A stretch of DNA of 64,000 bases from JAHECW01 sp964641415 (GTDB lineage: Bacteria; Acidobacteriota; Thermoanaerobaculia; Thermoanaerobaculales; Sulfomarinibacteraceae). Shown piece after piece: positions 1 through 7,229 of this stretch. The translations under genes and the position numbers were made by a program. Within the stretch, counting starts at the first letter, position 1. Each line of letters starts with the position of its first letter. Below the pieces are notes generated by a model. The model had not been told where the DNA came from. It searched no databases and saw only the letters and a list, made by a program, of their open reading frames with translations. The stretch covers positions 1 to 64,000 of the forward strand of contig CAZXMW010000004.1 of the NCBI GenBank assembly GCA_964641415.1. Direction: 5' to 3'.

Positions 1-55
1 TTCCTCCTCCCGTATTGTGGCTTAGCTTTCTGTCCACAAAACTGGGGGAGGTCCA
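1..55 (-). mobile_element. IS3-family-like insertion sequence end (partial)
   Basis: Read on the minus strand from 55, the sequence opens TGGACCTCCCCCAGTTTT followed by GTGGACA. This layout (5'-TG, a C-run, then TTTTGTGGACA) is typical of IS3-family terminal inverted repeats. A GGGAGGAGGA ribosome-binding-like tract lies at the window edge, where the first transposase ORF of an IS3 element would begin, just outside the window. No transposase codons are visible, so the family call rests on the end sequence and its position inside an interrupted gene. Confidence 0.5.
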
Positions 56-289
56 GTCGATCTCGCGTGCGGAGCCGTAGGCGATGCGCCAGTGGTAGGC
101 GCGGTCCTTGCCGAACCGGCCCTGGCCCTCTGCGAGATTCGACGGCACCGACGAGGCCGAACGAACGACCTGATCGGCCAGGCTCCTGAGGTACGGCGGC
201 AGCTCGGCGACGAGGCTCAAGGCGATGCCTGCCGCGGCGAGGGCCTTCGAGTGGGCCATGAGGTCTGTCGTCGATCGTGGGTCGTGCAT
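56..289 (-). pseudogene. Four-helix-bundle (S23/IVP-type) protein, 5' fragment cut by the IS end
   Basis: The minus-strand reading starts at ATG 289 behind GGAGGTGACC and gives about 78 codons. The fragment contains LADQVVRSASSVPSNLAEG, then GRFGKDRAYHWRIAYGSARE. These are hallmarks of the four-helix-bundle family, known from 23S rRNA intervening sequences and as stand-alone genes. After ...AREID the reading runs into the IS end, and the family's last helix is missing. An in-frame ATG at 310 (MNDPEVT...) is an alternative start. The gene is probably dead or truncated; the function of the family is unclear. Confidence 0.6.
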
Positions 290-292
290 GGT

Positions 293-424
293 CACCTCCG
301 GGTCGTTCATGGCCCTCTCTTCAAGTCGCCGGGGCGTCCCGGGTCAAGGGAGGGCGGGCGGGTGGGCGCCCTTGACGCGGGACGGCACGGCGACTACAGC
401 TGTCCAATGAACGACCCGGAGGTG
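293..424. repeat. Imperfect inverted repeat with about 58-nt arms
   Basis: The 18 bases cacctccgggtcgttcat at 293-310 recur exactly, inverted, at 407-424. Inner arms at 336-350 and 366-380 (gtcccgggtcaaggg against gtcccgcgtcaaggg) pair with one mismatch around a G-rich loop, and weaker pairing fills the space between. The outer arm is also the start region of the four-helix-bundle gene, so the structure looks like an inverted duplication of that gene's 5' end and leader. Confidence 0.7.
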
Positions 425-480
425 GCCACGCCGGCACGGTCGGTGCGGGGTCGGGGGCCAGCCAGTTTCGGTGGCAGCGT

Positions 481-636
481 CAGTGGCAGTGACAGTGGCA
501 GAGTCAGTGGCCGTGGCAGTCCCGACCTGGGGCAAACCCGGAGGCCTTTCGGGAACAGGAGCCGGATCGACTGGACGACGGTGTCGGCGTGGGCGACTGT
601 CCGCTGTCACTGTGACTGCCACTGCCACCGCCACTG
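481..636. repeat. GTGGCA-type low-complexity inverted repeat
   Basis: Plus-strand cagtggcagtgacagtggca (481-500, continuing to about 519) is approximately the reverse complement of 604-636, which is rich in cactgccactgcc units. The two low-complexity arms flank about 85 bases of ordinary GC-rich sequence. No coding signature is present; ORFs across it are compositionally driven. Confidence 0.5.
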
Positions 637-789
637 CAAAACACCCTCCGGCGGAGCGATTCAGATCCGGAAGACTCGAACGTTCCGGCCAGTACAGCGT
701 CCTCGCGTTCTTTCCTCGTGCAGGCGCCGCTCGCGGCGTGGCGGTGCTCAGGGTGACAGGAGGGAACAGACGCTCTTCGTCACATCGAG

Positions 790-889
790 CTGCGATGGTG
801 CGATGTCTCTGCGCCTCTGCGTCAAAAACTGCGATGTCTGCGATGTCTGCGATGGCTTCGCGTTCCTTGCGTCTTCGCGGTTCCATTTG
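790..889. repeat. Dispersed non-coding repeat (CGCAGAGGCGCAGAG / AACCGCGAAGACGCAAGG type)
   Basis: On the minus strand this block holds AACCGCGAAGACGCAAGG, three GCAGACATC-like units in tandem and GACGCAGAGGCGCAGAGA. This family of short sequences recurs between genes in many environmental bacterial genomes and is often mis-called as small proteins. It immediately precedes murB and contains no convincing start or ribosome binding site. The rest of 425-922 shows no gene I can support. Confidence 0.5.
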
Positions 890-922
890 CCGCGCCGCCG
901 CGGGTGGGGCACACTGAGCCCG

Positions 923-2002
923 ATGGTGCAGCCCGCCGACAACGCCCCGCTGGCGCCCCTGACCACCCTCGAGGTGGGCGGTCCGGCCGAGCACCTCGTC
1001 GAGGCCGCGACCGACGCCGAGGTCGCCGACGCGCTGCGCTGGGCGCGCGCCCGCGGCCTGCCGGTGAGCGTGCTCGGGGGCGGCTCCAATGTGGTGGTGG
1101 CCGACGGCGGAATCCGCGGCCTGGTGCTGCGGATTGCCTCCCGCGGCATCGACATCGAGCGCCGCCACGACCGGGCGCTTCTCACCGCCGCGGCGGGCGA
1201 GCCCTGGGACGACGTGGTGGCGGCGGCGGTGGCCGAGCGCCTGGCCGGGCTCGAGTGCCTGGCCGGGATCCCCGGCACCACCGGGGCGACGCCGATCCAG
1301 AACGTGGGCGCCTACGGCCAGGAGGTGGCGCCGGTGGTCGACGGCGTCCGGGTCCTCCACCGGCTGACGTTCGAGGAGAGGGGGCTCACGGCGGAGGAGT
1401 GCGCCTTCGGCTACCGCACGAGCGCGCTGCGCCGCCCCGACAACCCCTGGATCGTCCTCGCCGTCCGCTTCGCCCTGCGCCCGGATGGGCCGCCGACCGT
1501 GGCCTACGACCAGGTCATAGAGCGCTTCCAGGGCCCGTCGGCGCCGAGCCTCGGCGAGGTGCGGGACGCGGTGCTCGAGCTGCGGCGGGCCAAGTCGATG
1601 GTGATCGACGACGCCGACCCCAACCGGCGCAGCGCCGGCTCGTTCTTCGTCAACCCGGTGGTCGCCCGCGAGGTGGCCGAGTCCGTCGTGGAGCGGGCGT
1701 GGTCCCTCGGCGTCCTCCCCAACGGCCAGCGGCCGCCCATGCACGAGGTGGGGGAGGGCCGCGTTAAGCTGTCGGCGGCGTGGCTCATCGAGCACGCCGG
1801 CTTTCCCCGGGGAGCGGTGCGTGGCCGGGTTGGACTTTCGACCAATCACGCCCTCGCGCTGGTCAACCATGGGGGCGCCACTGCCGCCGAACTCGTCGCC
1901 TTCGGCCGCGAGGTCCGCCGGGGCGTGCGCTCCCACCTCGGCGTCGACCTCCACCCCGAGCCCCTCTTCCTCGGCTTTGCGTCCTCAGACCCGACGGACT
2001 GA
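923..2002 (+). CDS. murB: UDP-N-acetylmuramate dehydrogenase
   Basis: Reduces UDP-GlcNAc-enolpyruvate to UDP-MurNAc in cytoplasmic peptidoglycan precursor synthesis, using FAD and NADPH. The 359-residue product has the FAD-binding GGGSN, GLECLAGIPGTTGATPIQN, the type I loop FGYRTSALR, the catalytic SAGSFFVNPVV serine region and a C-terminal HPEP glutamate. The open frame extends far upstream, but homology begins at ATG 923; the upstream part crosses repeats. It stands alone rather than in a dcw cluster. Identification is firm and the start is likely. Confidence 0.93.
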   Translation: MVQPADNAPLAPLTTLEVGGPAEHLVEAATDAEVADALRWARARGLPVSVLGGGSNVVVADGGIRGLVLRIASRGIDIERRHDRALLTAAAGEPWDDVVAAAVAERLAGLECLAGIPGTTGATPIQNVGAYGQEVAPVVDGVRVLHRLTFEERGLTAEECAFGYRTSALRRPDNPWIVLAVRFALRPDGPPTVAYDQVIERFQGPSAPSLGEVRDAVLELRRAKSMVIDDADPNRRSAGSFFVNPVVAREVAESVVERAWSLGVLPNGQRPPMHEVGEGRVKLSAAWLIEHAGFPRGAVRGRVGLSTNHALALVNHGGATAAELVAFGREVRRGVRSHLGVDLHPEPLFLGFASSDPTD

Positions 2003-2165
2003 TTCCTTTTTTCTCACCTCGGCCTCTCCTTCTCTCCATCGTTGGACCGTAGCTGCGCCGATGAGGAAGAAGGAGAGGCCGAGGCGAGAAAAAAGAGATG
2101 GGAGAGCTTGGAGTTACTGGGACGCGTAGGGATGCCGAGGCGAGAAAAAAGAGATGGGAGAGCTC
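2003..2165. repeat. Direct and inverted repeats between convergent genes; possible bidirectional terminator
   Basis: A unit ccgaggcgagaaaaaagaga with tgggagagct after it occurs twice (about 2083-2109 and 2134-2162). Its inverted counterpart, ttttttctcacctcggcctc followed by tccttct, lies at about 2008-2034. Pairing of 2008-2034 with the first unit gives a long stem bounded by A/T runs on both sides. This is consistent with termination of murB and of the opposing permease gene. Confidence 0.55.
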
Positions 2166-2169
2166 GGAC

Positions 2170-3000
2170 TCAGTCGACCGAGTACGTGACCTCGAGGGTT
2201 CGGGTGCGCCAGGCGGCGAGGGCGACGAGGCCGGCGCTGATGGCGAGAAGCGCGAGGACGGCAACCCAGCCGGGCACCGGCTGCACGAGCAGGGCGAAGG
2301 GCCCCTGGGACACCGGTACCGGGGCCAACGAGCCCAGGTAGTGGACGACGCTGAGCGCCTTCAGGTAGCCGGGCAGGAAGGGGGTCAGAACCTCCCAGCC
2401 GAGGAACAGCACCGCCGGCACCATCGGGTTGCGGAAGAAGAGCCCCGCGAGCAGGAACAGGGCGCCGTGGGCGGCGCAGGCGAGCACGGTGACCGCGAGG
2501 TAGGCGGCGAGCTCGCCAAGGCCGCGGGCGGAGGCGGCGTGGGCGAGGCCGGCGGCGCCGTGGGGCAGGTAGTACAGCAGCCAGGTCGCGGCCACGGTGG
2601 CGGTCATGGCCAGGGCCGCAGACACCAGCCCGCCGAGGTACTTGCCCACCGCCAGCACCTCGCGGCGCAGGGGCGCGAGCAGCTGGTAGTGGAGCGAGCG
2701 CTCGAGCATCTCGCCCCGGAACAGCTTGACGAAGAGCAGGGCGGTGGTGAAGAAGACGATGAAGCGCAGCACGAAGAAGTGGAAGACCTGGGCGAGCTCG
2801 GTGGTCGAGTGGCCGGGGTGGGCGCGCTGGCTCTCGGGCAGGAACAGGGCCCGCAGCAGGGCGATGCCCACCGGCATGGCCCCGAGGAGCAGCACCGGCA
2901 GCACCCGCCGTCCGAGCAGGCTGCGGCCGACCTCCTGGCGGGCGAGCACCGTCGCCTGGCGGCGCCACAGCGCCCAGCCGGAAGCCGCGGGGGCGGTCAC
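2170..3000 (-). CDS. ABC-2 type transporter permease
   Basis: A 276-residue integral membrane protein with about six hydrophobic segments, for example FHFFVLRFIVFFTTALLF and VLFLGWEVLTPFLPGYL. It is the last of four genes in a leftward exporter operon, and its GTG start overlaps the stop of the preceding ATPase (GTGA). It presumably forms the membrane channel for that ATPase. The substrate cannot be told from sequence. Confidence 0.75.
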   Translation of the reverse strand: MTAPAASGWALWRRQATVLARQEVGRSLLGRRVLPVLLLGAMPVGIALLRALFLPESQRAHPGHSTTELAQVFHFFVLRFIVFFTTALLFVKLFRGEMLERSLHYQLLAPLRREVLAVGKYLGGLVSAALAMTATVAATWLLYYLPHGAAGLAHAASARGLGELAAYLAVTVLACAAHGALFLLAGLFFRNPMVPAVLFLGWEVLTPFLPGYLKALSVVHYLGSLAPVPVSQGPFALLVQPVPGWVAVLALLAISAGLVALAAWRTRTLEVTYSVD

Positions 3001-3941
3001 GACGAGCCTCCGGTGGTGCCGATGAGGTAGTCGTAGACCGCGTCCACGTTCTCGTCGGCGGGCCGCACGGTCTCGACCTCGACCCCGGTGTCGAGGATGA
3101 TCCGGCCGAGCTCGGGGAAGAAGCGGCCGGCGTCGCGCGTCCGCAGCAGCACGCCGGTGGCCTCTTCGACGATGCGCGCCTCGACCACGTGGGGAAGCTC
3201 GAAGGCCCGCGCCGCCACCGCGTGGGGCCGGTCGCAGCGCACCAGGACCTGGAGCGGCTGGGCGGTGATCTCGCCGCGCACCGCGCGGATCGAGCCCTCG
3301 GCCACCACCGAGCCGCCGTGGATCATGATCACCCGGTCCGAGATCAGGTCGACCTCGTGCAGGATGTGGCTCGACACGATGACGTGGCGACCGCCCCGGG
3401 CGAGCTCCTTGAACAGGTCGATCATCTCGGCCCGGCCCATGGGGTCGAGCCCGTTGAGGGGCTCGTCGAGCACCAGCACCCGCGGCTCGTGGCAGATCGC
3501 CTGGGCGAGCTTGACCCGCTGCCGCATGCCCTTGGAGTAGCCGGCGACCCGCCGGCCGCCGGCGTCGGCGAGGCCGACCCGCTCGAGGATCTCGGATGCC
3601 TTGTGGCGGGCCTCGCGGCTGTCGAGGCCGTGCAGGGTCAGGGTGTGCTCGAGGAAGCTGCGCCCGGTCGCCCCGCCGGGGAAGCTGTCGTACTGGGTGC
3701 AGTAGCCCACCAGCCGGAACAGCGTCTCGGGGCGGTTCGGCGGCACGCCGAGCACCGAGATCTCCCCCTGGCTGGGCTGGAGCAGGCCGGTGAGCAGGTG
3801 CATGAGGGTGCTCTTGCCGGAGCCGTTGGGGCCCACCAGCCCGGTCAGGCCGGGGACGATCTCCACCGTCACCCGGTTGACGCCGAGGACCTCGCCGTAG
3901 AACTTGCTGACGTCGCGGACGGTGATGGTGTCGGCGCTCAT
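2997..3941 (-). CDS. ABC transporter ATP-binding protein
   Basis: A 314-residue ATPase with Walker A GPNGSGKST, signature YSKGMRQRVKLAQA, Walker B VLVLDEPLNGLDP and the switch His in SSHILHE. The extended C-terminal region is typical of ABC-2 exporter ATPases. I start it at ATG 3941 (MSADTITV), which overlaps the upstream stop as ATGA; a longer in-frame reading lies inside the previous gene. It powers the 2170-3000 permease, the 3938-4798 permease, or both. Confidence 0.85.
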   Translation of the reverse strand: MSADTITVRDVSKFYGEVLGVNRVTVEIVPGLTGLVGPNGSGKSTLMHLLTGLLQPSQGEISVLGVPPNRPETLFRLVGYCTQYDSFPGGATGRSFLEHTLTLHGLDSREARHKASEILERVGLADAGGRRVAGYSKGMRQRVKLAQAICHEPRVLVLDEPLNGLDPMGRAEMIDLFKELARGGRHVIVSSHILHEVDLISDRVIMIHGGSVVAEGSIRAVRGEITAQPLQVLVRCDRPHAVAARAFELPHVVEARIVEEATGVLLRTRDAGRFFPELGRIILDTGVEVETVRPADENVDAVYDYLIGTTGGSS

Positions 3942-4798
3942 TCCACCACCTCGTGGGCGCGCAGCTTGCGGTGGAGCATCCACAGGCTGAGGGCGCAGGC
4001 CGCCACCAGGGTCAGCCAGCTCGCCGCGATCGGCAGGTCGCTACGAGGAGGCAGCCCGACGATCCACATACCGATGTTTCCGATCGCACGACTCAGGTGA
4101 ACAAGGTCACCAATTGCAGTCCCAGTGACCGCATTAACGGCTTGCGCGAAACCAGCAAGGATGAAGATGATCCCGAACAAGGCACCGCGCGCAGCCGGTA
4201 TGAAGCGGACCCAAGCCGAAATCGCGAGTGCGAGCAGGGAGATCACAATGAACCAAACCAGATGGCCAAGAAGGTAGGCCGCTGCCAGTCGGAGATTCGA
4301 AAGGCCGTCGATCCTAACTCCGAGGGTGATGCACAGTCCTGTCACGATCAGGCCCGACACCCACGTCATCGGCGAGAGGACTACGAAGAGTGCGGCGATC
4401 TTCCCGATCACATACTGCGTGCGAGATATGGGTCGAGCCAAGATCACAGAAAGCGCGCTATTGGACACATCTCGAGCGATCAGACCCGGCGCAACGATCA
4501 CGACCACCAAGTAGGCTCCGATCGCCTGCCAGATGAAGAGCCACTCGACGAATACCGCGGTCAACCATCTCACAAAACCATCGAGGCCTTGGACCGAAGC
4601 CAAGAGTTCCGTGTTCGACGACAAGTAAACGGTAATCGCTCCGGCTACCGTCGGCAGCAGGCAGAGCACGTAGAAGGCGGTGAAGAAGCGGGAGCTGAAG
4701 GCCTCGGCCAGGGCGTAGCGGGTGATCACCGTCCAGCGCCGGCCGACCGGGGTCAGCCGGCCGCCGTAGCGCCGCCAGATCCGCTCATAGACCGCCAC
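3938..4798 (-). CDS. ABC-2 type transporter permease with a compositionally foreign centre
   Basis: A 286-residue protein with about six membrane spans, GTG start, overlapping the genes on both sides. It belongs to the ABC-2/NatB-like permease class (ARPISRTQYVIGKIAAL is typical of that fold). The central part, about 4040-4650, has visibly lower GC than its own ends: three 60-base lines I counted are 53-62 percent GC, against about 80 percent in a neighbouring ATPase line. The reading frame stays intact, so the gene looks functional. Confidence 0.75.
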   Translation of the reverse strand: MAVYERIWRRYGGRLTPVGRRWTVITRYALAEAFSSRFFTAFYVLCLLPTVAGAITVYLSSNTELLASVQGLDGFVRWLTAVFVEWLFIWQAIGAYLVVVIVAPGLIARDVSNSALSVILARPISRTQYVIGKIAALFVVLSPMTWVSGLIVTGLCITLGVRIDGLSNLRLAAAYLLGHLVWFIVISLLALAISAWVRFIPAARGALFGIIFILAGFAQAVNAVTGTAIGDLVHLSRAIGNIGMWIVGLPPRSDLPIAASWLTLVAACALSLWMLHRKLRAHEVVE

Positions 4799-5735
4799 GG
4801 CCGCCCTCCATGGCGCGCAGGAAGATGTCCTGCAGCGAGTCGCGCTTGAGGTCGAGGCGCCGGATCCCGACCCCCGCGCGGTCGGCGGCGATCCACAGGT
4901 CGCGCACGGCCACGCGGTCGGGCATGACCAGCTTGAGCCGGCCGGGCTCCAGGGAGGCGACCTCGCAGCCGAGCTCGGCCAGCGCCGCCTCGAAGTCGGC
5001 GCTCGGCGCCTCCAGGTCGACCTCCACGAAGTTGCGGTTGGCCCGCCGCTCGGCCTCCAGGTCGCAGGAGTCGGCGATCCGGCCGGCCTTGAGGATCAGC
5101 ACCTCGTCGCACACCGTCTCGACGTCGCCGAGCAGGTGGGACGACAGCAGGATGCGGCTGGTGCCCCGGTCGCGCAGGTCGCGCACCAGCTCGAGCATGC
5201 GCTTGCGGGCCGGCGGGTCGAGGCCGTTGGTGGGCTCGTCGAGCATCAGCAGCCGGGGCCCGTGGACCAGGGCTTGGGCGAGCTTGACCATCTGCTTCAT
5301 GCCGGTGGAGAAGGTCCCGACCTTGCGGTAGCGGGCCTCGCCGAGGCCGACGTAGAACAGGGCCTCGTGGGCCCGTTCCAGGGCCGCCGACGACGGCAGC
5401 CCGCTGAGCTCGCCCATGAGCCGCACGAAGTGGACCGCGGTGATGTCGGCGATGTGCGAGTCGGACTCGGGCATGTAGCCGACCTCGGCCCGGATCGCCT
5501 TGCCGTCGCGGCCGAGGTCGCGGCCGAAGACCCGGGCGCCGCCGGCCGCCGCCGGGTAGAAGCCGAGCAGGGTCCGCAGCAGGGTCGTCTTGCCGGCGCC
5601 ATTGGGGCCGAGCAGGCCGATCGCCCGGCCCTCGAAGGACGCCCTCAGGTCGTCGAGGATCGTCCGCCGCCCGAGCCGGACGGTGAGCCCGTCGAGCTCG
5701 AGGACCGGGATGTCGGTGGGGTGTGCAGCGATCAC
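4785..5735 (-). CDS. ABC transporter ATP-binding protein
   Basis: A 316-residue ATPase and the first gene of the four-gene exporter operon. It has Walker A GPNGAGKTT, signature FSTGMKQMVKLAQA, Walker B LLMLDEPTNGLDP and the switch region LSSHLLGD. The C-terminal 80 residues resemble the regulatory tail of ABC-2 exporters. The start is uncertain: GTG 5735 is chosen, with TTG 5753 as alternative, and neither has a good ribosome binding site. The operon order ATPase-permease-ATPase-permease suggests a heteromeric exporter. Confidence 0.83.
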   Translation of the reverse strand: MIAAHPTDIPVLELDGLTVRLGRRTILDDLRASFEGRAIGLLGPNGAGKTTLLRTLLGFYPAAAGGARVFGRDLGRDGKAIRAEVGYMPESDSHIADITAVHFVRLMGELSGLPSSAALERAHEALFYVGLGEARYRKVGTFSTGMKQMVKLAQALVHGPRLLMLDEPTNGLDPPARKRMLELVRDLRDRGTSRILLSSHLLGDVETVCDEVLILKAGRIADSCDLEAERRANRNFVEVDLEAPSADFEAALAELGCEVASLEPGRLKLVMPDRVAVRDLWIAADRAGVGIRRLDLKRDSLQDIFLRAMEGGRGGL

Positions 5736-5868
5736 GAGCGGGATGATACCCAATCACGAACGGTGGTGTCTGCGATGCCGGCGCCGGCGTTGCGGACCCG
5801 GACCGCGTGCTCGATTCGATCTCGTGCTCTGCAAGTCCGTTTCCGCTCCCTCTCCCCCTCCCGCACCC

Positions 5869-5897
5869 TTGATCGCAACCTTTTTCCATGGCATAGT
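5869..5897 (+). promoter_or_regulatory. Candidate sigma-70 promoter of the aromatic amino acid hydroxylase gene
   Basis: TTGATC at 5869-5874, a 17-base spacer and CATAGT at 5892-5897, about 45 bases before the ATG. The -35 is good and the -10 is only fair. It lies in the 206-base divergent gap between the ABC operon and the hydroxylase gene; nothing else is recognised there. Confidence 0.3.
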
Positions 5898-5941
5898 TTC
5901 CGACCGGAACGATCCCCAATTTCAGTGCCTTGGGAGGCCTG

Positions 5942-6751
5942 ATGACCAGCGGACACGTCGTCGAGCTCGACTCCGATCACCCCGGGTTCTCCGATCCCGT
6001 CTACCGCCGACGCCGCGACGAAATCGCCCGCATGGCGCCGCCGTTGAGCTCGGGGGCGCCGCCGCGCGTCGTCGACTACACCGACTCCGAGCGCGCGACC
6101 TGGGCGACGGCGTTCAACGCGCTCACCGCGCTCTATCCGACCCACGCCTGCCGCGAGTTCAACGCCGTGATCGACGAGATCGGCTACCGCGCCGATGAGG
6201 TGCCGCAGCTCGCCGACGTCAGTCGCTTTCTCACCGAGCGCACCGGGTTTTCGCTGCAGCCGGTGTCCGGGCTGGTGACGGCGCGCGAGTTCCTCGGCGC
6301 GCTGTCGCGCCGGGTTTTCTGCGCGACGCAGTACATTCGACACCACTCGGAGCCGCTCTACACGCCGGAACCGGACATCGTGCACGAGCTCATGGGCCAC
6401 GCTCCCATGCTCGCCATTCGCGAGTTCGCGGACCTGTCGCAGAAGATCGGCGAGGGCTCGCTCGAGGCCGACGACGTCCAGGTCGAGCAGCTCGCGACCC
6501 TGTACTGGTTCACCATCGAGTACGGCGTCCTCGAGCAGGACGACGGGCTGCGCGCCTACGGCGCCGGTCTGCTGTCGAGCTTCGGCGAGCTCGAGCACGC
6601 GCTTTCGGGCGACGTCGAGATCCGTCCCTTCGATCCGTGGCAGGCCCAGGACACCGGGTACCCCATCACCACCTACCAGCCCCTGCTGTGGAGGGTCGGC
6701 TCCATCGGCGAGGCCTTCGACAAGATGGCCGAGTTCGTCAACAGCCGATGA
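5942..6751 (+). CDS. phhA: Pterin-dependent aromatic amino acid hydroxylase (phenylalanine 4-monooxygenase type)
   Basis: Hydroxylates an aromatic amino acid, probably Phe to Tyr, using tetrahydropterin, O2 and non-haem iron. The 269-residue protein is the catalytic domain alone without an ACT regulatory domain. Iron ligands are visible as HELMGH (two His) and the Glu in YWFTIEYG. It starts at ATG 5942 behind TGGGAGG. No pterin-4a-carbinolamine dehydratase gene is adjacent, although one usually accompanies this enzyme. Substrate choice (Phe versus Tyr or Trp) is not provable here. Confidence 0.88.
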   Translation: MTSGHVVELDSDHPGFSDPVYRRRRDEIARMAPPLSSGAPPRVVDYTDSERATWATAFNALTALYPTHACREFNAVIDEIGYRADEVPQLADVSRFLTERTGFSLQPVSGLVTAREFLGALSRRVFCATQYIRHHSEPLYTPEPDIVHELMGHAPMLAIREFADLSQKIGEGSLEADDVQVEQLATLYWFTIEYGVLEQDDGLRAYGAGLLSSFGELEHALSGDVEIRPFDPWQAQDTGYPITTYQPLLWRVGSIGEAFDKMAEFVNSR

Positions 6752-6753
6752 CG

Positions 6754-6799
6754 TTCCGGCGATCCCGACCGGCCCATCGGCCGGTCGGGATCGCCGGAA
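6754..6799. terminator. Perfect 21-bp stem-loop between convergent genes
   Basis: 6754-6774 and 6779-6799 are exact reverse complements around the loop CATC, giving a 46-nt hairpin starting 3 bases after the hydroxylase stop. There is no T-run, so this is not a textbook intrinsic terminator. Position and symmetry suggest bidirectional termination or 3'-end protection. Confidence 0.65.
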
Positions 6800-6809
6800 T
6801 CGGATGCCA

Positions 6810-7169
6810 TCAGACGTCGAAGAATCCCCCGACCTCGTCGGTCTTCAGATACACGACCTCGTCCTTCACAACCAGAGGGAGCGCCTTTAAATGGGAACCC
6901 TCGCAGGGACCGGAGATGCAGAGGCCGTCGTCGGGCCGGTAGCGGGCGCCGTGGGAGTTGCAGACGAGGTAGCGGCGGTGCTCGTCCCACAGCTCGCCCG
7001 GGTCGCGGTCGTCGAGGGGCATGGGCAGGTGCCGGCACTCGTTCTTGTAGGCCCGAGCGGCGCCGTCCGCCGTGCGAACCAGGATGCCCTGCTCGTCGAA
7101 GGGCCCCTCCTTGTAGCCGAAGACAATGCCGTCCGGCGGAATCTCGTCGAGGGTCGCGATGCGCTGCAT
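6810..7169 (-). CDS. Rieske [2Fe-2S] domain protein
   Basis: A 119-residue single-domain ferredoxin-like Rieske protein. Cluster ligands are ECRH (Cys-x-His, about residue 45) and CNSHG (Cys-x2-His, about residue 70), followed by GPCEG. No signal peptide or membrane segment is seen, so it is likely cytoplasmic. Such proteins pass electrons to oxygenases or act as redox modules. It converges on the hydroxylase gene, but pterin hydroxylases do not normally need a Rieske partner, so no link is claimed. Confidence 0.8.
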   Translation of the reverse strand: MQRIATLDEIPPDGIVFGYKEGPFDEQGILVRTADGAARAYKNECRHLPMPLDDRDPGELWDEHRRYLVCNSHGARYRPDDGLCISGPCEGSHLKALPLVVKDEVVYLKTDEVGGFFDV

Positions 7170-7229
7170 GGTCCCGCCTCTCGGCGCGCATCTTACACGC
7201 GAACGTGCGAGATCTTGCCCTCGATCCCG

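Noticed and set aside
92..922. Long open frame continuing upstream of murB
   Set aside because: It crosses inverted and dispersed repeats, shows no family similarity and has biased composition; MurB similarity starts at ATG 923.
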